Shown here: piece after piece, positions 1-10,189 of the stretch
Position numbering within the stretch: the stretch's first letter is position 1
Layout of the letters: each line of letters begins with the position of its first letter
DNA from: Bactrocera neohumeralis
Taxonomy: Eukaryota; Arthropoda; Insecta; Diptera; Tephritidae
DNA: 64,000 nucleotides
Assembly (NCBI RefSeq): GCF_024586455.1
Contig: NC_065922.1
Location: forward strand, 26,222,089-26,286,088
Reading direction: 5' to 3'
Notes under the pieces: generated by a model
The model's input: the letters and a program-made list of their open reading frames with translations, nothing else
Database searches by the model: none
What the model was told of the DNA's origin: nothing
Program-made: the position numbers and the translations under genes

Positions 1-201
1 CTTAACGGCTTGACACTCCCAATTACGGGACTTATATATAGTAGATATGCACACAATATAAGGCAAAATTACAAATACATACATGCATCTATAAGCGCTA
101 CTGTTATGCACAATCGTTTAAATAACCTAGCAGAGAAATTAACCGGTTGTGAACTATTTCATAACTAGTTTACACCACAAGTTCATATGGTCGGCAGACT
201 G

Positions 202-620
202 TCACTTTTTCTTATAAAAGGACCGTGAATTGGGTGCACTAAATTTGTTATGAAACTTGTAGGACGCGAAAGGAAACATCGGAGTTCTAAAAAGATATTT
301 ATATAAATGATTAGCGTGATCGAGCTGAATCGAGCTGAATCGATTTAGTAATGTTCTTCTGACTGTATACTCAAGGTAGTCCATTTTTGTAGAGGTCGAT
401 CTGAAATTTTGCAAACTTTCTTTTTTCCCATAGAAGCTACACATTTCTCGGGACCGTCGATGTCGAACAATTATAGCATACATCTTATAAATTGATTGAT
501 CACAGTCAAGCTCTTGTGTGGAAAACTTTTTTATTTGACGAGGTATCATAACGAATGGCATGGATTATTTCCCAAAGCAACGAAATATTCTCCGACCACT
601 ATAGCATATACAAGTTAAAA
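202..620 (-). repeat. Mini-me-like repeat family A, degenerate near-complete copy
   Basis: Read on the minus strand, the segment follows the better copy at 19405-19944: ctatagtg.tcgga, then TTTTCCA.ACAAG, then a second block with AGTTTGCAAAATTTCA, then AATCGATTCAGCTCGAT, a short TA stretch and CTCCGATGTTTCCTT. The (GTCY)n tract is lost and the terminal hairpin is decayed. A 119-codon open frame on the same strand is just the repeat and shows no protein family. Confidence 0.7.
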
Positions 621-866
621 AATTGTTTTCTGGGAGCTATGCTCTTTATTGAATTCCGCTTAAGAACTAAAACTTACAATTAATTATACTTAACTCTAGA
701 CCTATGTTTGCCGCTGCAATGGGTATGGAGCTGCTGACGCTGCGCTTCCCACGAGTTGCCACTACACGTGTCGCACTCTCAGCGATATAGTGGTGTCATA
801 TTATATTGCTTTGTATCATATGATATTAATGCATCATATGATACTTTTTAAATGTATGGGGTGCTA

Positions 867-1062
867 ACTTACATAGCTGCCATACACAATGAACGATCAA
901 AATCAAGTGGTTGCATCGACAATTTTTAATTAACTCAGGATGTTTTCAATAGTATCACGAAATTTGTCTTGGTCCAATGTCCTAGGTAACGCTAAAATCT
1001 CCGAAGATTTTTTCAATTCGGATCACTATACTATATACCATAGCTGTCGTAAAAACTGCCTT
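867..1062 (-). repeat. Mini-me-like repeat family A, internal fragment
   Basis: On the minus strand the fragment reads ATGGTATATAGTATAGTGATCCGA, CTTCGGAGATTTTAGCG, CACTTGATTTTGATCGTTCA and TATGGCAGCTATGTA-like blocks, which are the repeated internal modules of family A. Neither end is present. Confidence 0.65.
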
Positions 1063-2640
1063 CTAATTATAAACCAGTATTTTTACTCACTAATTTAATA
1101 TCTCGCTACAGGGTTGTATTTGCTTTTGCATATAGATATAGTAAGCGTATGTGTAGATAACTGACCCTACAATATTTATTCTGACATTTATTTGATTACG
1201 TTACATAGCACAAAGTCGGTGCACACACAGCGTATTGACAATGAAGTGGTCGGCTTGACTTTAGTATTGTCCATGGACTTATGTATATAAGGATAATACA
1301 CAAATATGTAAAGTTAGGCGCACATAACTGCATAGCTGTGTACAGTTATTTAACACATAATAATATAGAAATTGATTGCATACACTCGTACGTATATACA
1401 TATGTACATATGTATATATAATTACTGTATATGTTCAAGTAAACACTAAATAACTGCTGCGGCGAAATTTTAATTAATGAAGTAAATTTGTTGGTTTGCT
1501 TTATGTGCACTCAAATGTATATATGTTTGTTTGTGCATATTGGTATGTAATAAAGTCAATAATTTACGAAATGATATGTAATAAAAGCCATGTCAATGCA
1601 TGAAACCGAATTTTATTTTGCGTTCATTAGATTGTTAGTAACTCTTTTAGGTAGCCGAATTCATGTTCGAAACAGATTTAATTTTAGATTCATATTCACA
1701 TTTACAGACATTCATTTTTTAGAATTTATTTAGATATTTATGTTTTCAGTTCCACATTCACCTTCAAATTTATTAACTCTTTAGAATTTTTTTTAATATG
1801 ACTATTTATGTTTTAGCTGTTTCTCATGTTCATATTCTTATGTTCACTTACTTTTACTTATAAGCATAATACTAATATTTACTATTTATGCACTAACTAT
1901 GCTTCAAATTCATATTTTAAGTAGAGTATTTCAAGAAATTCTTATGATAATTTGTGTGAACTTTCATACCGTAATAAGTTTTTTTTTAAAATATTCATAC
2001 TCGGACTCATACTCATACTTATTATAATTTTTGCAAATTTTTTAAATTATATTTGTATATACTCATACTCAAAGCGGTAATCATACTTCTACACATACCC
2101 ATATTTATATTCATATTCATATTTATTACCTTATAAGTGTATATAATTTTTCAAAAAAAAAGTTTTCTTTTTAATTGTCAATTTTTTCATATTTTCTATG
2201 TATAGCATTCATACCCACATTCATACTAATTATTTAAACACATACACACTCACAGTACTTTTTCTAAGATAAATCAATGGCATTTTCGCATTAAAACTCT
2301 ACTCGGAAGTTTTCATTTCCAATTGCACTTAGAATACTTCGAAATCTTTTAAATACATGCACACATTTTTATATAAATACAGTTAGATATATACCTACAT
2401 GCATACGCTTAGTTGCATGACTACTCTTATTGCTTAGCATGCATAAGCAGTTCAAGGTTTCACTGGGGCGACGTCTGCGTCAGCATCTGCAGTGGCATCC
2501 ACAGCAGTAACCTTGTAGACTAGATACTAAAGCTTTTGTTGTTGTCTTATTCGCTTTTCCCAGTTGACTTTTGATTATTGGTGACGAAGTTGTATATATA
2601 ATAAAGTACGGAGTTGAAGTGAAGTAAGCTCGGGCTACAA
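1063..2640. other. A+T-rich stretch without a gene; ATTCATA/ACTCATA microrepeats
   Basis: I see no coding signal. From about 1680 to 2240 the + strand is dominated by short variants of ATTCATATT, ACTCATACT and ACCCATATT, a degraded 6-7-bp tandem repeat. At 1390-1422 there is a palindrome-rich ATACATATGTACATATGTAT tract. Confidence 0.6.
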
Positions 2641-2657
2641 CAGCTTTTAATTTGCTT

Positions 2658-2689
2658 TCTTCTTTTTCTTCTTCTTCTTCTTCTTCTTC
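2658..2689. repeat. (TTC)n microsatellite at a LINE 3' fragment
   Basis: Nine or ten TTC/TTT triplets lie at the downstream end of a minus-strand LINE 3' fragment (2690-2815). They may have grown from the element's own tail, but that is inference. Confidence 0.85.
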
Positions 2690-2815
2690 TGTACTGGCGT
2701 AGCAGCAGGCGCTTCTTCTTTTTGCTTTTTGGCACCAATCCGAGATACCAAGTGCAGCCGGGTCCTTCTTCACCAGATCTCTCCAATGAAGTGGCGGTCT
2801 TTCTCTTCCTTATCT
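2690..2815 (-). mobile_element. LINE ORF2 3'-end fragment
   Basis: The block GGCACCAATCCGAGATACC followed by AAGTGCAGCCGGGTCCTTCTTCACC matches the blocks at 15600-15700 and 28370-28440. On the minus strand it encodes KKDPAALGISDWCQKAKRRS, a form of the ALGIS(N/D)W module seen in the LINE relic at 15529-15783. Only the end of the second ORF survives. Confidence 0.6.
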
Positions 2816-4330
2816 ATCCTTATCTATCCTTTCCTCTCGTTTCCTATCCTTTTTTCTCTGATCTTTTCCTGGCCTATATAGTCCTTTCTTAATCTGTACT
2901 ATACTTTACCTTCGTATTAGATATCAAGCCCTCATTCAAATTGGGAAATCCTGCTGAATTAGTTAGAAAACAATTTTGAGTTTTAGAGATTAATAACCAA
3001 AACTCCATAAAACTACTTTCGAAATAATTCACAGTCATATCCTGCCCAACAAATTCATATATGACATCCACATGATACGAGTCCCTCAATTTACTGCGAA
3101 GGCATATTCTTTTCAGCTATAAATTCCTCTCTACCCCAACCACAGCTTAACACCAGCAGAAATTTTGCCAAAAATCTCTTCCACTAAAAATAGTTGAAGG
3201 TCAACAAAAATACCAACACCCACCCACACGAATACAAGCACGCACACATGCACATCACACACAGTGTTTAGGAATTTTCGTAATGATGCTATCACTCTGC
3301 ACTCGCCTGGAAAATTTATTGTTTATGGCCATGGTATTCAATTCACTGGAAAATTCTAACTAATTTACTGAGCTCGCATTGCGACCAAACTAAAATGAAA
3401 ATGTGAAAAGTTATTAGCTCAAAATGTAACGGTCACAACAGTGCGTTAAGCTAAAAGTTTGCCAAAATCTGGGTGTGTGAGTTCCGGCGTATTTAATGAA
3501 TTTGCATCAGAAAGAACTCAACTGAATTTTCACATGCGTTTGAGTCCTATTAAATAGTGTGACACTGCCGATGCTGAACTAGTGTATCTATTAAAAATTC
3601 TTGAAAAGTTTTGCCCTTCTTTGTAGAGTTTTTATTTTCTCATAAATATTGACTTTTCATTTAATTCAGTTTGTTCTAAATATGAAATATTTATTTTAGT
3701 GTTATCTAAATACGATATATCTATTTCAAATATTAACCAAAATACATCACCATCATCTTTTTTCTAGTGTCAATAGCCGATATGCACTCAACTCATTAAA
3801 CAAAAGGCGGGTTTTCACACTTTAGTTCACTCAATCAAACCAAAAATTTTACAGCTGATTTAAAAAGCATATACTGTCTCACACCTGCAGGTGTTCACGT
3901 GTATGTGGATGTGTTCAAATTGCCAAAATATTACTCAATACTGCTCCACCGCCTTTCCAAAAGAGCACTCTCGAGACACCTGAAGTTTTAGTTTTAGTTT
4001 TGTCGAGTAAAAAGATCTTAATCTTAATAAATATATTGCATTCAGTTAAAAGAGGAATAAATAGACCGACTTTGCTCATTTTCGGAACCTACGCTCTTTA
4101 TTCCAAACAAAAGGTAAAATGCTTTAAATACGGAAATTTCATTAAAACCTATTGTTCGCAAGTAACTTCCCGCTCTTTATCAATAGTTGGGTCCAGCAGT
4201 TAGTGCTGATTGATTTTGATATTTTCAAAACCGTCATAAATTAACTCAGATATTTGAAAAAGAAGCTGTGTTTTCACATTAGCGACTTTTGGTTGTGCGA
4301 TTATATCTGATTTTTTGCCAAATGATCATC
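2816..4330. other. Non-coding stretch, no recognised element
   Basis: No gene is seen. A pyrimidine tract with two TTATCTATCC units lies at 2808-2840, and a CAC/CA-rich run at 3220-3263. The small open frames at 2889-3089 (minus) and 4000-4203 (plus) lack any family signature and are probably chance. Confidence 0.5.
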
Positions 4331-4339
4331 ATTTGCGGG

Positions 4340-4940
4340 ATGTGTAGATTTTCCTCCTTCATTCAAAGGCTCACTCTTCTTTCAATCGGCGGCTGAAGCA
4401 CATCGGGAACTCCAAAAAGTTATCGAAAGTGAAACTGCGTGCTTTGATTGAGCGTTTAAAATATTAATGAACGTTCGCGTGAATGAAAGCCAAAAATCTT
4501 CGAAAACGATGAATTGGAGACGTTGATCGATGAGGATTCGTGTCAGTTGCAAAAAGAACTTGCTTCAGTGTTGGGAGTCACACGTCAAGCTATTTCAAGC
4601 GATTTAAAGGCGCTGGAAATGACACAAAAACAAAAAAAAATATTCTGCTGCATGACAACGCTCGGCCTCACGTTGCCCAACCCGTTTAAACAAAGCTGAA
4701 AACGCTTAAATGAGAAGTCCTACCTCACGAGCTATATTCTCTAGATATTGCACTGTCCGATTATTATTTGTTGTGTTCGGTGAGATATGATCAGGCTCAG
4801 AAGCAGTTCTACTAGCAAAATCGCATTGAAAAATGACTTAATTATTGAATATCATCACAAGATGAACAGTTTTGCCACGATGACATTCGAGCTTTGCCAG
4901 AAAGACTAGCGATGGAGAACACTTCGATTAATTCATTTGT
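4340..4940 (+). mobile_element. Mariner relic with large internal deletion
   Basis: Around 4385 the + strand encodes SAAEAHRELQK, the N-terminal mariner motif. The second helix-turn-helix region follows (DEDSCQLQKELASVLGVTRQ, 4520-4590) and then jumps straight to ILLHDNARPHVAQ (about 4640-4685), the second catalytic Asp block. Roughly 80 or more residues, including the first catalytic Asp, are missing. SDYYLL and LPERL pieces follow to about 4910. Stops and frame changes are scattered, so this is dead. It is a different lineage from the better copy 150 bp downstream. Confidence 0.75.
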
Positions 4941-5420
4941 AACCATTTTCTTACAATGAAACCTCATTTTCATTGAAAACAACAGCCAGAACTTAGTTGC
5001 GCACATAAAATATTTTTTACTTTTATTTATTAAGTCACTTATAACTCTGAAACAAAACACTTATATGACATGAGTGTCAAGACCTTTTTTGTTAGAACTT
5101 TGCTTCCGCCGTTTTTTTTTTTGTAAATTTAATTGTATAAAAACGGTTACAAAAATGTTATTCAAAATATTGGCCGTCGCTAGCTACTACTTTTGACCAT
5201 CTTTCTGGCAGCATGCGTATTCCTTGACGAAAGAACTCCTCATCTTTCGAGTCGATCCAAGTATCAATCCAATTTTTGACTTCTTAATAAGAACTGAGGT
5301 GCTCGTTAGCTATACCGTGTGCCATCGATCGGAACAAGTGGTAGGCAGATGGAGCAACGTCTGGAGAATACGGCGGGTGGGGTAAGATCTCCCATTTCAG
5401 CGTCTCCAAATATTTTTTGA

Positions 5421-5621
5421 TCACCTTTGCGACGTGAGGCCGAGCATTGCATGCTGGCGAATGACTTTATCGTATCTTTCTTCGTACTGTGGCCGTTTTT
5501 CTTTTAGTGCTCGGCTCAAACGCATCAATTGCGTTCGGTATCGATCTCCTGTGATGGTTTCACTTGGCTTAAGCAGCTCATAATATATCACCCCCAGCTG
5601 GTCCCACCAAATGCAGAGCAT
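5421..5621 (-). pseudogene. Mariner transposase catalytic-core fragment (broken)
   Basis: The segment encodes MLCIWWDQLGVIYYELLKPS, then the RYRTQLMRLSRALKEKRP block, the region between the first and second catalytic Asp in mariner transposases. It ends in a one-base deletion at about 5450 that destroys the HDN motif. The C-terminal part continues in another frame down to about 5170, ending ASDGQYFE before a stop. Confidence 0.85.
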
Positions 5622-5891
5622 GACCTTGGCGCCGTGAATGTTCGGTTTTGCCGTCGACGTGGAGGCATGTCCAGGCTTTCCCCGTGACTTTCTTCGCTTA
5701 GGATTATCATAATGGACCTATTTTTCGCCGCCAGTTACAATGCGATGTAAAAATCCCTTTCGGTTGTGCCTTTGAAGCAGCTGTTTACATGCAAAGAAGC
5801 GCCGTTCGACATCTCTTAGTTTCAAGTCGTAAGGAACCCAGTTCCCTTGTTTCTGAATCATCCCCATGACTTTGAGGCGTTTTGATACGGC

Positions 5892-6185
5892 TTACTGTGT
5901 CACTTGCAACGATTCGGCCAATTTCTCTTGGGTTTGAAACGCATCTTGGTCGAGTAATGCTTTCAATTCAGCATCTTTGAAAATCCTCTCTCTTCCACCA
6001 CCATGTCGGTCTTCGACTTCATAATCACCATTGTTAAAACGTTGAAACCATTCGCGACATGTTCTTTCACTTAGAAAGAACGTATCCGAAAGCATTCGAT
6101 GAGCCTCAGCCGCACTTTTCTTGGAATTAAAAAAGAAAAGCAAAATTTCCCGCAAATGTCGAGAATTCGGCTCAAAAAGTGACAT
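5892..6185 (-). pseudogene. Mariner transposase N-terminal DNA-binding part (broken)
   Basis: This open part of the transposase frame runs from MSLFEPNSR to SLQVTQ, where a TAA stop interrupts it. It covers the paired helix-turn-helix region that binds the inverted repeats, with KSAAEAHRML at residues about 21-30, the CREWFQRFNNGDYEVED block, and ELKALLDQDAFQTQEKLAES. The frame continues without a shift after the stop (LKVMGMIQKQGNWVPYDL), so a single substitution caused this break. Confidence 0.85.
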
Positions 6186-6340
6186 TTTCAGTTGAGAATA
6201 AATTTTGGATACAAACAGATTTCTACAAATATTTTGTTGGGTTAGTGTTGACACAAATGTCCAAGATCGATATAAAACGATTTAATCGAAGAGTACTTGA
6301 CCCTAGAGACATCTATTGGAAAACGGCGAAAGCAAAGGTG

Positions 6341-7545
6341 TAGACCTAATAATTTCCCACAACTGCTCGATAAACTCAGCTATTTATTATTTTTTTTTAA
6401 TTTGTGAAAAACGCGGAAAATCAAAGTACTTAAATCAAAATTAAGGACTCAATTTATCCATAATTTTTTTTTTTTTGAAAAAAAAAAATATAAAATTTTA
6501 GTTTTTCCGCGAAGAAATAGAAAGAACAAGTATTAAATGAAACACCATAGTCAATATGCATATTTTAATAATTGAACAAACCAACAGTTAAATCAAGGAA
6601 AGATCTGTCAGACATCTAAATTTACATTTCGTTATTTAAAATGCAAAACAACCTATCATCGAAAAAAACCGAAAAACGCTGTCAGATATAAAAACCAATA
6701 TATAACATTTTTATAACAAAATCTGAAATTTTGTTTCAATGAGTGTACGATAACCAATATATAACCATTTTATAACCAAAACTTAAATTTTTGTCAAGTT
6801 GAGTGGTTTCTATGATAGTTTTTCTTCGCCTCTAAACTTATGGAAAGTAAAGTCACACATTTTAGGTGACAATACATAATCTTATAAAATTCATGATTAT
6901 TTTAATCGTTGTGAGAACAAAATTATTAATTTTTAATTAGCAATAACTTTACTTATACTAATAAAGTATATATTATTAATTGATTTTTTTAACTGTTTTC
7001 TTTATAGGTAAGTGTGGCACATTTCAAATCGCATTTAAAGAAGTTAATACACTGGAAATACGTATGTATAAATATTACAAATTTAGCTTTAAAAACTAAT
7101 AAGTTATATTAAACGGTTGCTTCGGTAAGCAGCCTTGAAATTGAAAATCAAATATGCAAGAATCACTTGTGCTCTATTTTATTTAAAAAATACCAGTTTT
7201 ACGCAATTTGTCTTATACAATCTAAATCCATTCTGCTTAAGCTAAAATAAGTCTCTCATTCGTCTGCTCTTAATGTGCTCCAAGTTTCAATAAAATTCTT
7301 ATTTAGTTGAAACAGAGAGATGAAAGGTTTGACATTATTTTAAATATAGAACCCTTTTGAATGAAGCAAAGATAGAGTTCGAAAAGTTTTTAAGTAGCAT
7401 TAAAAGTCATTGAGAAACTCTGTTGTTGTGTAGCAGTGTTCCATCTTCAGAACCTACAGACTCGATATTAATTGCCGGAGTATGCCGGAGAATGATGGGA
7501 TAACTTTTTAGTTCTCAATTATCTCAGCATTAACTTCTTGGCAAC
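6341..7545. other. A+T-rich non-coding stretch containing one copy of an unnamed dispersed repeat
   Basis: No gene is visible. The part 6636-6860 is the minus-strand copy of an unnamed repeat also present at 54520-54710, listed separately. The rest has long A and T runs and no open frame worth noting. Confidence 0.5.
6636..6860 (-). repeat. Unnamed dispersed repeat X, copy 1
   Basis: Read on the minus strand it gives CCATAAGTTTAGAGGCGAAG, AAGTTTTGGTTATAAAATGG, TTATATATT, CTGACAGCGTTTTTC and TTGTTTTGCATTT in that order. The same order is found on the + strand at 54520-54710. The module around GGTTATAAAATGGTTATATATTGG is duplicated in this copy. I cannot assign the repeat to a known class. Confidence 0.7.
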
Positions 7546-7549
7546 ATCT

Positions 7550-8700
7550 CTCTCTCTGCCTACTTCTTCCGTGCGGAGCCTTTATGATATGAGGACCCCT
7601 CGCAATGAAGGGTTCAGGTCCTAGCATATTAGTGAATTATACGGAGCGGGCGACCTTTGTATATACCTTTGTGACCAGGAACTAATATAAGGTGCACTCG
7701 GCTAAGTTGCGCTAGACTATTCAGCCCTTGTCTACATTCCTGCACCAATAGCGATTTGATCTCATAGGTAGAAATTGCTTTAAGTGCCGTTTTACTGTAG
7801 CTAAGTATGGTGAAAAATACTCGGAAATCTTGCTATAGGTATGGTGAATTTGGTGCGTGGTCCTGCGACTCCTGCATCAATTTCCTCCGACGTTTACGAG
7901 CCCTCGATCTACCACTTTATTGCATTATCATTAAGCAGTAGCTCGAGAGTGGAATCATTCCATTCAGCATTGCTGCTGAAGGTAACCTTAAACTTCTTGG
8001 TGAAGAGAATCCTTGACTTGCAGCCCATGATTTACCAGCTAGTCGATTGCACACCATTACACCACATAGCCAAGTCAACATGCTGCTTCCACGACAGTGT
8101 GGAATCCAGCGTGAGACCGAGATATTTGCCTGTTAGTCATCTCTACCTCTCTGACCACAAGGTTTAGGTTCCTAAAGCCTAGCGGAGACCTACGTCTCGT
8201 AAACGGGACTATGGTCGTCTTTGAGGAGCTGATGTTCAGCTCAACCTCACTGCACCATTTTTTAGTCAGGTTTAAACCTCTTTGTATTAAGTCGCAAAGA
8301 GTCTCCTCGAATTTGCTTCTGGCTATAATGACAATGCCATCCGCATATCCTTGCCAGCGTATCCCATAGTCATTTAGCAAAACTTTTAGGTTGTCCACAA
8401 CAAGGCTTCATAACAATGGGGATAGCACGCCACTCTATGGGAACCTCTTGTAGTGCCAAGACGAATTCTGGTATCCCAGCGGCGCTGCCACATTCCTTTT
8501 CTCCAGTGTCCTGGCTACGCTCTTGTGAGACGTATTGCCAAAAGCACCTTTGATGTCTAGGAAGGCGGATAATTGCACATACAGGGACTTAAGTTTAAAC
8601 GATGAGTTTGTATGGTATTTATACGCTATAGTGGTCCCATATCTCAAAAACTGAGAAACTACACTTTCTCCTCCGTTCAAGGACTTCAAAAAATTTCAAA
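7550..8700 (-). mobile_element. LINE relic: reverse transcriptase plus RNase H
   Basis: From high to low coordinates the minus strand encodes SAFLDIKGAFGNTSHKSVAR (near 8570, RT core), then WQGYADGIVIIARSKFEETL (near 8330), where the catalytic YADD is YADG. EVELNISSSKTTIVPFTRRR comes next, and an RNase H start with GAGV/GPRTK character near 7870. ALKAISTYEIKSLLVQECRQ and LILVPGHKGI lie near 7690-7780. The RT-then-RNase H order is that of I/LOA/R1-type LINEs; the exact clade is not resolved. Several stops and shifts make it non-functional. Confidence 0.85.
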
Positions 8701-9090
8701 ATATAAACAGGAAAGGTATTCCAATGTTAATAAAAACAAAATTGAATTGCACCAATTGATAAGTTGCTGTAGAATTTATACACATTTCTTTCCATATCTA
8801 ACAATAACCAGGTGAACATATTTATATTGCGCTCAAGCATACTTAGTAGCTTACTTACATAAAATAATCATCTGCTAAATATACCCGAAACATATATAAG
8901 TCTGCTATATATATACCTATATTCAAAGTATATAATTACTAGAGTCTTAATCACTATATTTGCAAGCAACAAATTTGCATAGATAACGAAGTCTTCGTCT
9001 AGACTCCATACAAATCAGGCTAATAGCTTCTTAATGACCTCACCTTTTCGAATTTCACTCACTCACTCAGCCTAGGAGATACGACACCCG
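8701..9090. other. A+T-rich upstream region of the serine protease homolog
   Basis: Between the LINE relic and the TATA box lies unique A+T-rich DNA with an AGATAA site at 8981-8986 and palindromic ATATATATACC pieces at 8893-8935. It is the likely promoter-proximal region of the gene starting at 9175. Confidence 0.45.
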
Positions 9091-9097
9091 GTTGATG

Positions 9098-9106
9098 TAT
9101 ATAAAA
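9098..9106 (+). promoter_or_regulatory. TATA box of the serine protease homolog gene
   Basis: The sequence TATATAAAA sits 69 bp before the chosen ATG at 9175. Initiation 25-30 bp downstream would give a leader of about 45-50 nt. An upstream in-frame ATG at 9106 overlaps this box, so it cannot be in the mRNA; the ATG at 9175, which starts a proper signal peptide, is therefore chosen. A GATA-type site (AGATAA) lies at 8981-8986. GATA factors drive many insect gut genes, so gut expression is possible, but this is inference only. Confidence 0.7.
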
Positions 9107-9174
9107 TGGCAAACGCGACATTGAGTAGCGAAAACATTTCGCGGTGTTCACTTCGACTGTTGCAAGTAAAAATC

Positions 9175-10035
9175 ATGAATTGTCGCATTTTCTATGGCAA
9201 GCTGCTAGTCGTCATAGCTCTCTTGGTTGCCGAAACCGTACAGAGTGACGATGACGCCGCAACCAAGCCGACGACTCTCGAACTAGTGCCCACGCCACGC
9301 ATACTCAGTGGTTCAGATGCGCTGCCGGGTCAATTTCCTTACGTTGTATCGGTGCGCGTAGGTGGACAACACAGCTGCGGTGGCACCATTATTTCGCAGA
9401 AAAGTGTCCTAACTGCAGCACACTGCGTTTACAGGTAAAATACTCTTCAAATATAACGATTTTGTGGATATTTATAATCTATAAATCTATTCAGCCTACT
9501 ACCACACTTCCTAACGGTGCAGGCCGGTTCGGTGAATCGCAGTGATGGCGGCGTTGTTGTCAATGTCACACAAGTACTTTCACATCCCAATTTTTTGGAT
9601 TACAACAACGACATTGCTATACTGAAACTTGAAACAGCGTTACCATACAACAATCTCATACAACCAATTCCGGTGGCTACCAATGATGTGCCCGATGATG
9701 TGGGCGTTAATATTGCCGGTTGGGGACGTTCGGGTGAACATAACGTGCAGCCCGAAATCTTAAAATACAGTCGTGCGCTGCGCACGATAAGTAATGAGGA
9801 ATGTGCCCGTGAAATGGCACCGGTTAGTCCGTCTATACTGTGCTTGGCCAAGAACTCGGGCAATGGCATTTGTGGTGGTGATGCTGGTGGGCCCGCCGTT
9901 TACAAGGGTGTACTGGTTGGCATTGCGAGCTATCATCTAACGATTTGCGGTGCCAATACACCAGATGGTTACACCAAGGTGTCCTATTATAAGGATTGGA
10001 TCGCTGAAAACTCTTGCTCGGGAGTTAAAATGTGA
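9175..10035 (+). CDS. Secreted chymotrypsin-fold serine protease homolog, catalytic Ser replaced by Ala (two exons)
   Basis: Coding exons are 9175-9434 and 9495-10035, joined in frame through a split Ser codon, giving 266 aa. Residues 1-24 form a signal peptide (hydrophobic LLVVIALLVA core). A short acidic propeptide follows, ending at R42, so zymogen cleavage would fall at R42|ILSG. The S1 fold is clear: LTAAHC gives H83 and NNDIAIL gives D126, but GDSGGP reads GDAGGP, so the nucleophile is A217. The family needs this serine for peptide hydrolysis, so the product should be inactive and act, if at all, as a binding or regulatory homolog. Cysteines 68/84, 190/203 and 213/238 fit the three conserved disulfides; C261 is left unpaired. 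The position equivalent to trypsin 189 is Gly, so specificity would not have been trypsin-like. No clip domain is present. Length matches simple S1 enzymes (about 250-270 aa). The frame is intact, so this is a gene, not a decayed copy. I do not recognise a specific ortholog. Confidence 0.93.
9435..9494 (+). other. 60-bp intron of the serine protease homolog gene
   Basis: The donor is TACAG|GTAAAA and the acceptor is a T-rich stretch ending TATTCAG. Removing these 60 bases restores one reading frame from TAAHC into the rest of the S1 domain. The length is typical of short fly introns, and its place just after the His motif is common in S1 genes. Confidence 0.93.
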
Positions 10036-10088
10036 AAAATCCGCTAATTTTATACTAACAAAAGATATGTGAATATAAAAGTGACGGC

Positions 10089-10094
10089 AATAAA
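10089..10094 (+). terminator. Polyadenylation signal AATAAA
   Basis: A perfect AATAAA lies 54 bp after the stop codon of the serine protease homolog. A (TA)n run starts about 10 bp further on, so the 3' UTR is probably under 100 nt. Confidence 0.75.
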
Positions 10095-10103
10095 GCAAAT
10101 TAA

Positions 10104-10128
10104 TATGTATATATATATATATATATAA
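10104..10128. repeat. (TA)n microsatellite
   Basis: A run of TA dinucleotides with one TG interruption lies directly behind the polyadenylation signal of the protease homolog gene. Confidence 0.9.
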
Positions 10129-10189
10129 TGTAGTAGATGATAATATTAAGTTCAGCGTTAGTTACAACTGGAGTTCTACTTCTCCATTC

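Larger units (their letters stand above)
5095..6340 (-). mobile_element. Full-length but inactivated mariner (Mos1-like), with TIRs and TA target duplication
   Basis: The element is 1,246 bp, flanked by TA at 5093-5094 and 6341-6342. The left end GAACTTTGCTTCCGCCGTTTT and right end (minus strand) CACCTTTGCTTTCGCCGTTTT are imperfect inverted repeats. The transposase starts at 6185 on the minus strand with MSLFEPNSRHLRE, followed by SAAEAHRML and CREWFQRF. The frame has stops near 5893, 5718 and 5286 and a one-base deletion near 5450. All three catalytic aspartates are gone: GDEKW reads GGEK followed by a stop, the HDN codon is hit by the deletion, and SDYH reads SAYH. WWDQLGVIYYELLKP is still conserved. 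It cannot mobilise itself, though its ends could still serve as substrate for an active relative. Confidence 0.93.

Noticed and set aside
202..561. 119-codon minus-strand open frame
   Set aside because: It lies wholly in a degenerate family A repeat whose other copies have no conserved frame.
5095..6340. Active mariner transposase gene
   Set aside because: Three stops, a frameshift and loss of all three catalytic aspartates.
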